Assembly (NCBI GenBank): GCA_944380625.1
Contig: CALWIE010000052.1
Coordinates: 1 to 10,041 of the forward strand
Source: an uncultured Clostridia bacterium
GTDB lineage: Bacteria; Bacillota_A; Clostridia; Oscillospirales; Acutalibacteraceae
DNA: 10,041 bases
Direction: 5' to 3'
The position numbers and the translations under genes were made by a program. The notes below the pieces were generated by a model. It made no database searches. It was given only the letters and a program-made list of their open reading frames with translations, and was not told the DNA's origin. This document shows, piece after piece, positions 1 through 6,620 of the stretch (the first letter of the stretch is position 1; every line of letters starts with the position of its first letter).

Positions 1-140
1 GAGGAAAGACGCCCGCCAGCCAAAACAGAAGAAACAAGGAAGGCGGCTTGCCGCCTTTAAAGCAGGGTGGCACCACGGAGAAGACCTTCGTCCCTGGCAC
101 GGCCTTAGTTCGCCGCGTCTTCAGGGGGGAGGCCTTTTTT
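1..140 (+). promoter_or_regulatory. T-box riboswitch leader, 3' part (5' part outside the window)
   Basis: The T-box sequence AGGGTGGCACCACG lies at 64-77, just after a 7-bp hairpin with a CTTG loop (40-57) in the stem III position. CAGGG (63-67) can pair with CCCTG (92-96) to form the antiterminator, whose 7-base bulge UGGCACC (68-74) reads the tRNA acceptor end. The same CCCTG can instead pair with a second CAGGG (122-126) in the terminator. T-boxes sense uncharged tRNA and turn on aminoacylation genes; here the downstream genes are a MazG protein, hisS and aspS. The variable base after UGG is C, which by family rules pairs with a tRNA discriminator G (tRNA-Asp has G73; tRNA-His usually has C73). 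The specifier loop and promoter lie upstream of the window, so tRNA identity cannot be read directly. Confidence 0.93.
83..140 (+). terminator. T-box-controlled intrinsic terminator
   Basis: CCCTG (92-96) pairs with CAGGG (122-126), and CCT (85-87) with AGG (130-132), across an internal loop; a run of six T follows at 135-140. The 3' arm of the antiterminator is reused here, so the two folds exclude each other. The terminator ends 22 bases before the first start codon, so it governs the whole mazG-hisS-aspS unit. Confidence 0.8.
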
Positions 141-162
141 GTTGCCGCACAGGAGGAAGCCC

Positions 163-477
163 ATGAAACAATCCCAAGAGCTGGTGCGCCAGCGGATGGT
201 CCGCTGGGGCCTGGGGGCCGACCCCCAGGTGCGAATGCTGGACCTGGCCTCGGAGGTGGGGGAACTGGCCAAAGAGGTGCTCAAATCTACAGACTATGGG
301 GCAAAGCCCTTTGCCCCATCGCCCTGCCTGGAGGAGGAGCTGGGGGACTGCTTTTTCTCCCTGTTGTGCCTCAGCCAGGCCCTGGGGATAGATGGGGAAA
401 CCGCCCTGGGCAAGGCGCTGGAAAAGTATGAGATGCGTTACCTGGGGAGCGGCGGGATCGGCCACCAAACCCCGTGA
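163..477 (+). CDS. MazG-like nucleotide pyrophosphohydrolase (small, single domain)
   Basis: This 104-residue, all-helical protein carries the MazG signature ExxE(12-28)ExxD: E31-V-G-E34, a 24-residue gap, then E59-L-G-D62. These acidic residues bind Mg2+ in the family, which hydrolyses (d)NTPs to NMP and pyrophosphate, often to clean up abnormal nucleotides. The length is typical of single-domain MazG proteins, about half of the two-domain E. coli MazG. The start is ATG 163, with AGGAGG at 151-156; an upstream in-frame TTG at 139 lies inside the terminator T-run and is rejected. It is the first gene after the T-box and lies 56 bp before hisS, so it should respond to tRNA charging along with the two synthetases. 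The substrate cannot be told from sequence. Confidence 0.85.
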   Translation: MKQSQELVRQRMVRWGLGADPQVRMLDLASEVGELAKEVLKSTDYGAKPFAPSPCLEEELGDCFFSLLCLSQALGIDGETALGKALEKYEMRYLGSGGIGHQTP

Positions 478-478
478 G

Positions 479-493
479 CGGCCCGTAGGGCCG
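479..493 (+). other. Short hairpin between mazG-like gene and hisS
   Basis: CGGCCC, loop GTA, GGGCCG form a 6-bp stem directly after the mazG-like stop codon. No T-run follows, so it is not an intrinsic terminator; it could protect or mark a processed 3' end within the operon mRNA. The function is unproven. Confidence 0.4.
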
Positions 494-533
494 GCAACCG
501 ACGATTACGATAGAAGAAAGGAATGGCGTTTGT

Positions 534-1889
534 ATGGCAATCAAACCACGAACCCTCTCCGGCTTTATGGAGCTGCTCCCGGCGCCCCAGGTGCAGATGG
601 AGCGGATTATGGAGATTTTGAGAAAGACCTACTCCCTCTACGGGTTCACCCCTCTGGACACCCCGGCCATCGAGTCCGCCGAGGTGCTGCTGGCCAAGGG
701 CGGCGGGGAGACAGAGAAGCAGATTTACCGCTTTCAGAAGGGGGACAGCGACCTGGCCCTTCGCTTTGACCTGACCGTGCCCCTGGCCAAGTACGTGGCC
801 CTCCACTACGGGGAGCTCTCCTTCCCCTTCCGCCGGTACCAGATCGGCAAGGTCTACCGGGGAGAGCGGGCCCAGCGGGGCCGGTTCCGGGAGTTCTACC
901 AGGCGGACATCGACATCATCGGGGACGGGAAGCTGGACATCGTCAACGAGGCGGAGATCCCCTCCATCATCTACAAGACCTTCACCGCCCTGGGGCTCAA
1001 GCGCTTCCAGATTCGGGTGAACAACCGGAAGGTGCTCTCCGGCTTCTACCAGTCCTTGGGGCTGGAAGGGCAGTCCGGGGACATTATGCGCACCGTGGAC
1101 AAGCTGGAGAAAATCGGCCCGGAGAAGGTGGGGGAGATCCTCACCGAAGACCTGGGCCTTTCCGGGGAGCAGGCCAAAGCCATCCTGGACTTTATGGCCA
1201 TCACCGGCACCAACCAAGAGGTGCTGGCCGCCCTGGAGAGCTACCGGGGCCGCAGCGCGCTGCTTGACCAGGGCCTGGAGGAGCTGTCCGCCGTGACCCG
1301 GTACCTCTCCGCCTTTGGGGTGCCCCAGGAGAACTTCGCCGTGGACCTGACCATCGCCCGGGGGCTGGACTACTACACCGGCACCGTCTACGAGACCCAG
1401 ATGCTGGACCACCCGGAGATCGGCTCCATCTGCTCCGGCGGCCGGTACGACAACCTGGCGGAGTACTACATTGAAAAGCAGCTGCCCGGGGTGGGCATCT
1501 CCATCGGGCTGACCCGGCTGTTCTACGTGCTGGGGGAGCAGGGCCTGCTCAACGATAGCCTGAACACCGCCCCGGCGGACGCCCTCATCCTGCCCATGAC
1601 CCAGGACCTGACCCCCGCCATCCAGCTGGCCACCCGGCTGCGGGAACAGGGCATCCGCACCCAGCTCTACTGCGAGCAGAAGAAGTTCAAGGCGAAAATG
1701 TCCTACGCCGACAAGCTGGGCATCCCCTACGCCCTGTTCCTGGGGGAGGATGAGATCGCCGCTAACGCTTGCTCGGTAAAGGACATGCGGACCGGAGAGC
1801 AGCAGATGGTCTCCGTGGAGGAGGCCGCCGGGCTGATCCGCCAGGGCTTAGACGCCCGGGGAGAGGGCACGGTCATCGTAGAAGGGTAA
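534..1889 (+). CDS. hisS: Histidine--tRNA ligase (HisRS)
   Basis: This class II aminoacyl-tRNA synthetase charges tRNA-His in the cytoplasm. The 451 residues show motif 2 (about 100-130, with RYQIGKVYRGERAQRGRFRE), the HisA signature ARGLDYYTGTVYE (275-287), SGGRYD (301-306), motif 3 GVGISIGLTRL (319-329) and a C-terminal anticodon-binding domain from about 347. The ATP-site segment reads LRFDLTVP (76-83), where E. coli and B. subtilis HisRS have LRPEGT. Together with RGLDYYTGTVYE this resembles the eukaryote-like HisRS branch. The start ATG 534 follows AAAGGAA (517-523); an ATG at 523 is out of frame. The gene lies between the mazG-like gene and aspS (37-bp gap), all downstream of the T-box. 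hisS-aspS pairing is common in Firmicutes. Confidence 0.97.
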   Translation: MAIKPRTLSGFMELLPAPQVQMERIMEILRKTYSLYGFTPLDTPAIESAEVLLAKGGGETEKQIYRFQKGDSDLALRFDLTVPLAKYVALHYGELSFPFRRYQIGKVYRGERAQRGRFREFYQADIDIIGDGKLDIVNEAEIPSIIYKTFTALGLKRFQIRVNNRKVLSGFYQSLGLEGQSGDIMRTVDKLEKIGPEKVGEILTEDLGLSGEQAKAILDFMAITGTNQEVLAALESYRGRSALLDQGLEELSAVTRYLSAFGVPQENFAVDLTIARGLDYYTGTVYETQMLDHPEIGSICSGGRYDNLAEYYIEKQLPGVGISIGLTRLFYVLGEQGLLNDSLNTAPADALILPMTQDLTPAIQLATRLREQGIRTQLYCEQKKFKAKMSYADKLGIPYALFLGEDEIAANACSVKDMRTGEQQMVSVEEAAGLIRQGLDARGEGTVIVEG

Positions 1890-1926
1890 GTCACCCCACA
1901 ACAGAGGAAAGGAAGAGAAGGGACCT

Positions 1927-3729
1927 ATGACCAAGACAAAGTATCGCACCCACACCTGCGGGGAGCTCCGCATGGCAAACGTGGGAGAGACCGTCACCAT
2001 TGCCGGGTGGCTGGAGAACCTGCGGGAAGTGGGGAGCAACCTGGGCTTTCTGGTGCTGCGGGACCTGCACGGCACCACCCAGGTGGTCATCGAGACAGAG
2101 GACATGATGGCCAAGGCCAAGGCCATCCACAAAGAGAGCGTCATCGCCGTCACCGGGCCGGTGCGGGAGCGGGCCAGCAAGAACCCCAAGCTGCCCACCG
2201 GCGACATCGAGGTGGTGCCGGAGAAGATCCAGGTGCTGGGCCGCTGCCAGTATAACGAGCTGCCCTTCGAGATCAACTACTCCCGGGACGCCGGGGAGGA
2301 CGCCCGTTTGAAATACCGCTACCTGGACCTGAGAAACCCCGCTGTGGGCGGGAACATCGTGCTGCGCAGCCAGGTGGTGTCTCAGCTGCGCCGGGCCATG
2401 GAAGCCCAGGGCTTTTTGGAGATCACCACCCCCATCCTCACCGCCTCCTCCCCCGAGGGGGCCAGAGACTACCTGGTGCCCTCCCGCAAGCATCCGGGGA
2501 AGTTCTACGCCCTGCCCCAGGCACCCCAGCAGTTCAAGCAGCTGCTGATGGCCTCTGGGTTTGACAAGTATTTCCAGATCGCCCCCTGCTTCCGGGACGA
2601 GGACGCCCGGGGGGACCGGTCCCCCGGGGAGTTCTACCAGCTGGATATGGAGATGGCCTTCGCCGGCCAGGAGGACGTGTTCGCCGTGATGGAGCAGGTT
2701 CTGCCCCCCATCTTCGCCCGGTACGGCGCCTACCACACCGCCTCTCAGGCTCCCTTTGTGCGCATCCCCTACCTCCAGGCCATGGAGGAGTTCGGCTCCG
2801 ACAAGCCGGACCTGCGAATCGACCTGCGGGTCAAGGACGTGACGGAGCTCCTTTCCAGCTGCGGCTTTGGGCCCTTTGAGGGCGGCGCCCTCATCAAGGC
2901 TGTGCCGGTGTCCGGCTGCACCCTGACCCGGAAGGCCATCGACAAGCTCTGCGCCGACGTGGAGGTCCAGGCGGGCCAGAAGCCCTACTGGTTCCGGGTG
3001 GACGACAAGGGGGAGATTGTGGGCGGCATCGCCAAGTTCCTCAACGCCGACCCGGCCCTGGCCGCCGGGGTGAAGGAGAGCCTCTCCCTGGCAAACGACA
3101 CCCTGGTGCTCCTGTGCGCCGGGACCCGGAGCCAGGTGTGGAAGACCTCCGGCGTCATGGTCAAGCTGGCCGGCGCCCAGTGCCAGGGCCATATGGATAA
3201 GGAGCGGTACGAGTTCTGCTGGATTGTGGACTTCCCCATGTTTGAGATCGGCGAGGAGAGCGGCCAGCTGGAGTTCTGCCACAACCCCTTCTCCATGCCT
3301 TCCGGCGGCCTGGAGGCCCTGGAGAAGGCCGAGCGGGGGGAGCTGGACCCCCTGTCCATCCTGGCCGAGCAGTACGATTTGGTGTGCAACGGCGTGGAGC
3401 TTTCCTCCGGCGCCGTGCGGAATCACGACCCGGAGATCATGGTCAAGGCCTTCGAGCTGGTGGGCCTGGGCGAGGAGGACGTGAAGCAGAAGTTCCCGGC
3501 TATGTACAACGCCTTCTGCTACGGCGCGCCTCCCCACGCGGGCATCGCTCCCGGCGTGGACCGGATGGTCATGCTCCTCACCGGCGAGAGCTCCATCCGG
3601 GAAGTCATCGCCTTCCCCATGAACAAGAGCGCCCAGGACCTGATGATGAACGCCCCCGCCCCGGTGACCCCGGCCCAGCTGGAGGAGCTCTCCATCCAGG
3701 TTGTGGAACATGAGGCAGAAGGGGAGTAA
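1927..3729 (+). CDS. aspS: Aspartate--tRNA ligase (bacterial-type AspRS)
   Basis: AspRS charges tRNA-Asp. The 600 residues match the bacterial length of about 590. In order: an N-terminal OB-fold anticodon-binding domain (about 1-105), the class II core with QAPQ (198-201, usually QSPQ), motif 2 FRDEDARGDR (222-231) followed by EFYQLDMEMAF, the bacterial GAD insertion domain (about 290-425), and motif 3 GAPPHAGIAPGVDR (533-546). At the OB-fold positions that distinguish Asn-tolerant enzymes in Pseudomonas (His31, Gly81), I see V35 and K85 in my rough alignment, which looks more like a discriminating AspRS. That is a weak inference. The start ATG 1927 follows AGAAGGGA (1916-1923). It is the last gene of the T-box operon and a strong terminator follows. 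Confidence 0.97.
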   Translation: MTKTKYRTHTCGELRMANVGETVTIAGWLENLREVGSNLGFLVLRDLHGTTQVVIETEDMMAKAKAIHKESVIAVTGPVRERASKNPKLPTGDIEVVPEKIQVLGRCQYNELPFEINYSRDAGEDARLKYRYLDLRNPAVGGNIVLRSQVVSQLRRAMEAQGFLEITTPILTASSPEGARDYLVPSRKHPGKFYALPQAPQQFKQLLMASGFDKYFQIAPCFRDEDARGDRSPGEFYQLDMEMAFAGQEDVFAVMEQVLPPIFARYGAYHTASQAPFVRIPYLQAMEEFGSDKPDLRIDLRVKDVTELLSSCGFGPFEGGALIKAVPVSGCTLTRKAIDKLCADVEVQAGQKPYWFRVDDKGEIVGGIAKFLNADPALAAGVKESLSLANDTLVLLCAGTRSQVWKTSGVMVKLAGAQCQGHMDKERYEFCWIVDFPMFEIGEESGQLEFCHNPFSMPSGGLEALEKAERGELDPLSILAEQYDLVCNGVELSSGAVRNHDPEIMVKAFELVGLGEEDVKQKFPAMYNAFCYGAPPHAGIAPGVDRMVMLLTGESSIREVIAFPMNKSAQDLMMNAPAPVTPAQLEELSIQVVEHEAEGE

Positions 3730-3752
3730 ACCCCGAAACAGCTTGATAAAAC

Positions 3753-3798
3753 GCCCCCTGCAGCCTGTGAAACACAGCGGCCGGGGGCATATATTTTG
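3753..3798 (+). terminator. Intrinsic terminator after aspS
   Basis: An outer stem GCCCCC (3753-3758)/GGGGGC (3783-3788) and an inner stem CTGTG/CACAG (3765-3777, loop AAA) form a long interrupted hairpin, followed by the AT-rich tail ATATATTTT. On the opposite strand the hairpin is followed by GTTTTATC, so it could work in both directions. It separates the translation operon from the nrdD promoter. Confidence 0.85.
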
Positions 3799-3811
3799 GG
3801 GCATATCAAGA

Positions 3812-3823
3812 GAATAATTATTC
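3812..3823. promoter_or_regulatory. Perfect 12-bp palindrome GAATAATTATTC upstream of nrdD
   Basis: GAATAATTATTC is identical to its own reverse complement and stands out as AT-only (apart from its ends) in GC-rich DNA. It lies three bases before the NrdR-like box and about 28 bases before the -35. It could be an operator for a second regulator or an UP-like element. No regulator is recognised. Confidence 0.4.
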
Positions 3824-3826
3824 AAA

Positions 3827-3842
3827 ACACAAGATATTGTGC
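3827..3842. promoter_or_regulatory. NrdR box-like palindrome upstream of nrdD
   Basis: ACACAAGATATTGTGC closely matches the known NrdR box consensus ACACWATATATWGTGT. NrdR is the ATP-cone zinc-ribbon repressor of bacterial ribonucleotide reductase genes. The box ends eight bases before the -35 hexamer. NrdR normally binds two boxes about three helical turns apart; I could not find a convincing partner box here. Confidence 0.75.
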
Positions 3843-3850
3843 CCAGGCGG

Positions 3851-3879
3851 TTGACAGAGGGGCAGGGATGCTCTATAAT
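3851..3879 (+). promoter_or_regulatory. Consensus sigma-A promoter of nrdD
   Basis: TTGACA (3851-3856), a 17-bp spacer and TATAAT (3874-3879) form a perfect consensus promoter. Transcription should start near 3886, giving a leader of about 80 bases that begins with a small hairpin (TCCCCC, loop AAAA, GGGGGA at 3891-3906). A promoter this strong fits a gene kept in check by a repressor such as NrdR. Confidence 0.92.
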
Positions 3880-3964
3880 AGGAACCGTTCTCCCCCAAAA
3901 GGGGGAAGCCCCCGGAGAAGAGAGCCCGGGCATGCGAATACGGGAAAGGAAGAGGAAAAGAACC

Positions 3965-6262
3965 ATGCTGAAAACCATCGTCAAGCGCAGCGGGGAAAAG
4001 GTTCCCTTTGACGCTTCCAAAATACGCGGCGCCATTTTTAAGGCCAACGTCCGCAACGCCACGGAGAAGATGACCGACCAGCAGCTGGACGAGCTGACCC
4101 GCTCTGTGGTCAAGGAGCTGGAGAGGCGGGGGGGCATCCCCACCGTGGAGCAGACCCAGGACGTGGTGGAGGAGCGGCTGATCGCCGCCGACTACGCCAA
4201 GACCGCCAAGGCGTACATCCTCTACCGGGCCGAGCACCAGAAGCTGCGGGAGATGGACGACGAGCTGGTGAAGATCTATTCCGCCCTGACCTTTGTCCCC
4301 GCCGAGGACGCAGACCTCAAGCGGGAAAATGCCAACATCAACGCCGACACCGCCATGGGCACCATGCTCAAGTATGGCTCTGAGGGGGCCAAGAGCTTTT
4401 ACGACAAATACGTCATCCCCCCCCACATCGCCAAGGCCCACGCCGAGGGGCAGATCCACATCCACGACAAGGATTTCTACACCCTCACCGAGACCTGCTG
4501 CCAGATCGATTTGATCAGGCTGTTCCACAACGGCTTCTCCACCGGCCACGGCTACCTGCGGGAGCCCAACGCCATCACCAGCTACGCGGCCCTGGCCTGC
4601 ATCGCCATCCAGGCCAACCAGAATGAGATGCACGGCGGCCAGAGCGTGCCCAACTTTGACTACGCCATGGCCCAGGGTGTGGACAAGACCTTCTCCAAAG
4701 AGTACTTCCAGGCCCTGGTCCAGTTTTTCCAGATCGAGCGGGGCATGGCCTTTGAGGACGCCCGGGCCATGATCCAGAACGTCCGGGAGACCCTGGGGGA
4801 CAAGGTCTGCATGGACGAGGCCCTCCGCTACGGGAAGGAGTTTGCCCAGTACCTGCCCCGGCACCAGCGGGAGAACGGCTTCGAGGAGATCTCGGAGGCC
4901 GAGGCCCAAAAGGCTGCCCGCTACGCCCGGGACACCGCCTGGCGGGAGACGGACAAGGCCACCTACCAGGCCATGGAGGCCCTGGTCCACAACCTGAACA
5001 CCATGAACTCCCGGGCCGGCGCCCAGGTGCCCTTCAGCTCCCTGAACTACGGCACCGACACCTCCGAGCAGGGCCGCATGGTCATCCGCAACCTTCTGCT
5101 TGCCACCGACGCAGGCCTGGGCGACGGAGAAACCCCTATTTTCCCCGTACAGATCTTCAAAGTGAAGGAAGGCGTCAACTACAACGAGGGCGACCCCAAC
5201 TACGACCTGTTCAAGCTGGCCATGCGGGTTTCCGCCAAGCGGCTGTTTCCCAACTTCAGCTTTTTGGACGCGCCCTTTAACCTGCAATACTACAAGCCCG
5301 GCGACTACGACAGCGAGGTGGCCTACATGGGCTGCCGCACCCGGGTGATGGGCAACGTCCACGACAAGGACCGGGAGGTCACCTGCGGCCGGGGCAACCT
5401 GAGCTTTACCTCCATCAACCTGCCCCGGATCGGCATCGAGGCCGGAAAGGACCTGAAGAAGTTCTACGAGATCCTGGACGAGCGCATCGACCTGTGCATC
5501 GAGCAGCTGCTGCACCGGTTCAAGATCCAGTGCAGCAAAAAGGCCTATAACTACCCCTTCCTCATGGGGCAGGGGGTTTGGATCGATTCCGACACCTTGG
5601 ACCGCAACGACTCCGTGGCCGAAGTGCTCAAGCATGGCACCCTCTCCATCGGCTTCATCGGCCTGGCGGAGACCCTTGTGGCCCTCACCGGCAAGCACCA
5701 CGGCGAGAGCGAGGAAAGCTACAAGCTGGGGTACGAGATCATCTCCTACATGCGCCGCCGCATGGACGACAAATCCCAGGAGACGGGCCTCAACTTCACC
5801 CTGCTGGCCACTCCCGCCGAAGGCCTGTCCGGCCGCTTTGTCCGCATCGACCAGAAAAAGTTTGGGAAAATCCCCGGCGTCACCGACCGGGAGTACTACA
5901 CCAACTCCTTCCACATCCCGGTGTACTATCCCATCAGCGCCTTTGAGAAGATCCAGAAGGAGGCCCCCTTCCACGCCCTGACCAACGCCGGCCACATCAG
6001 CTACGTGGAGCTGGACGGGGACGTGTGCAAGAACATCGATGCCTTTGAGAGCGTCATCCGCTGCATGAAGGAGGCGGGCATCGGCTACGGCTCTGTGAAC
6101 CACCCGGTGGACCGGGACCCGGTGTGCGGCTACAACGGCATCATCGATGATGTTTGCCCTCGCTGCGGCCGCCGCGCCGGGGAGGGCGTGCCCCTGGAGA
6201 AGCTGGAGGAGCTTAGAAAGAAGTATCACGACGTGCCGGACTACTCCTGCCTGAAGCACTGA
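3965..6262 (+). CDS. nrdD: Anaerobic (class III) ribonucleoside-triphosphate reductase, catalytic body lacking the glycyl-radical segment
   Basis: Class III reductases make dNTPs from NTPs without oxygen, using a glycyl radical installed by NrdG. The 765 residues contain an N-terminal ATP cone (about 1-95, KRSGEKVPFDASKI), the TCCQIDL segment (C178/C179), the probable thiyl-radical cysteine C457 in YMGCRT, GRGNLSFTSINLPR (475-488), and a zinc-knuckle region with C721, C731 and C734 and H713 nearby. Family members continue from the knuckle into an R-x-x-GYL radical loop ending in RVKH. This protein instead ends with a ~25-residue polar tail (741-765) and a stop. The missing segment is encoded at 7008-7178. 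The start ATG 3965 follows GGAAAGGAAGAGG (3942-3954); the open frame back to 3839 crosses the promoter and is rejected, as is ATG 3932, which precedes that site. Confidence 0.96.
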   Translation: MLKTIVKRSGEKVPFDASKIRGAIFKANVRNATEKMTDQQLDELTRSVVKELERRGGIPTVEQTQDVVEERLIAADYAKTAKAYILYRAEHQKLREMDDELVKIYSALTFVPAEDADLKRENANINADTAMGTMLKYGSEGAKSFYDKYVIPPHIAKAHAEGQIHIHDKDFYTLTETCCQIDLIRLFHNGFSTGHGYLREPNAITSYAALACIAIQANQNEMHGGQSVPNFDYAMAQGVDKTFSKEYFQALVQFFQIERGMAFEDARAMIQNVRETLGDKVCMDEALRYGKEFAQYLPRHQRENGFEEISEAEAQKAARYARDTAWRETDKATYQAMEALVHNLNTMNSRAGAQVPFSSLNYGTDTSEQGRMVIRNLLLATDAGLGDGETPIFPVQIFKVKEGVNYNEGDPNYDLFKLAMRVSAKRLFPNFSFLDAPFNLQYYKPGDYDSEVAYMGCRTRVMGNVHDKDREVTCGRGNLSFTSINLPRIGIEAGKDLKKFYEILDERIDLCIEQLLHRFKIQCSKKAYNYPFLMGQGVWIDSDTLDRNDSVAEVLKHGTLSIGFIGLAETLVALTGKHHGESEESYKLGYEIISYMRRRMDDKSQETGLNFTLLATPAEGLSGRFVRIDQKKFGKIPGVTDREYYTNSFHIPVYYPISAFEKIQKEAPFHALTNAGHISYVELDGDVCKNIDAFESVIRCMKEAGIGYGSVNHPVDRDPVCGYNGIIDDVCPRCGRRAGEGVPLEKLEELRKKYHDVPDYSCLKH

Positions 6263-6270
6263 GGCGGGAG
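6139..6270 (+). repeat. Direct repeat, copy 1 (3' end of nrdD)
   Basis: This stretch runs from CATCATCGATGA in the zinc-knuckle codons, through the nrdD stop (6260-6262), to GGCGGGAGG. It recurs almost immediately downstream as copy 2. Homology includes the bases after the stop codon (GGCGGGA in both). Confidence 0.85.
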
Positions 6271-6272
6271 GT

Positions 6273-6457
6273 CATCATCGATGACGTGTGGTCTCGGCTG
6301 CCGCCTCGGTCGGTCCTGGACGGTCCCCACTGGGGACCAGGACCCCCGCTGCGGCCGCCGTGCGGGAGAGGGCGTGCCCCTGGAGAAGCTGGAGGAGCTG
6401 CGCAAGAAGTACCACGACGTGCCGGACTACTCCTGCTTAATCCGATAAGGGCGGGAA
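6273..6457 (+). pseudogene. Second, interrupted copy of the nrdD 3' end
   Basis: Copy 2 starts at CATCATCGATGA (6273-6284). It encodes the same residues as nrdD 726-762 (IIDDV, then PRCGRRAGEG, then LEKLEELRKKYHDVPDYSCL), ends in two different residues and TAA (6440-6442 region), then GGGCGGGA. Over about 37 aligned codons I count ten synonymous codon differences and no amino-acid change before the last two residues. Between the second and third base of the codon for C731 it carries a ~52-bp insertion (6291-6342) that breaks the frame. No start codon or ribosome binding site serves this frame, so it is a relic, not a gene. The protein-level conservation implies that it derives from a once-functional, diverged nrdD end. 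Confidence 0.8.
6291..6342. other. ~52-bp insertion with nested hairpin inside the duplicated nrdD end
   Basis: Relative to copy 1 the inserted bases lie between TG and C of a cysteine codon. GGTCCCC (6322-6328) pairs with GGGGACC (6332-6338) around loop ACT, and the outer GGTCCT (6312-6317) pairs with AGGACC (6339-6344), leaving GGAC bulged. An alternative 8-bp pairing GGTCCTGG/CCAGGACC is also possible. No clear target-site duplication is seen. The first ~15 bases (GTCTCGGCTGCCGCC) loosely resemble the host sequence they interrupt, so the exact left edge is uncertain. Confidence 0.6.
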
Positions 6458-6461
6458 GAGA

Positions 6462-6607
6462 GCGGCGGAGTGCCGCAGGCGCGGAGCCGGATAAAAAGTT
6501 TTTCGGGCGCCTTTTTTCAAAAAGGCGCGGCCTTGAAGCAAAGCGGAGCTTTGCGCCGAAAAAATCTAGGGAAACAGGGGCCAAAGGCCCCGCCTTTCCC
6601 AGGCGGG
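6462..6607. repeat. Cluster of inverted repeats between nrdD and the membrane-protein ORF
   Basis: No gene is seen from 6263 to 6620. Besides the duplicated nrdD end, this gap holds consecutive hairpins: GCGGC/GCCGC (6462-6476), AAAAAGTTTTT (6493-6503), GCGCCTTTT/AAAAGGCGC (6507-6528), GCAAAGC/GCTTTGC (6538-6554), GGGGCC/GGCCCC (6577-6591) and CCCGCCT/AGGCGGG (6589-6607). GGCGC at 6524-6528 can alternatively pair with GCGCC at 6553-6557. The last two hairpins share bases and exclude each other, and the last overlaps the GGGAGGGG ribosome binding site of the next ORF. The arrangement resembles a dispersed palindromic repeat element, but that needs a genome search. Confidence 0.6.
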
Positions 6608-6620
6608 AGGGGACAATCTT

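Noticed and set aside
139..162. TTG start for the mazG-like gene
   Set aside because: It lies in the terminator T-run, and the AGGAGG at 151-156 points to ATG 163.
3839..3964. 42-residue N-terminal extension of nrdD
   Set aside because: The open frame runs through the NrdR-like box and the promoter. The ATP cone starts at MLKTIVKRSGEKVPF, which has a proper ribosome binding site.
6113..6140. VCGYNG (720-725) in the nrdD body as the glycyl-radical motif
   Set aside because: It looks like the E. coli RVCGYLG, but it lacks the preceding Arg and comes before the CPRC knuckle, not after it, so C721 fits a zinc ligand. The complete radical segment with RITGYL and the terminal RVKH is found in the separate ORF at 7008-7178.
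3818..6259. Very long minus-strand open frame opposite nrdD (and similar ones at 1891-4143 and 438-1412)
   Set aside because: These are GC-rich antisense frames of strongly conserved + strand genes; their translations are low-complexity Leu/Val/Gly/His-rich and show no family motifs.
6273..6457. Copy 2 as part of an intein, intron or translational bypass system joining nrdD halves
   Set aside because: It has no start codon or splicing motif, and both copies carry stop codons before the radical segment, so no simple readthrough or splicing joins the parts.
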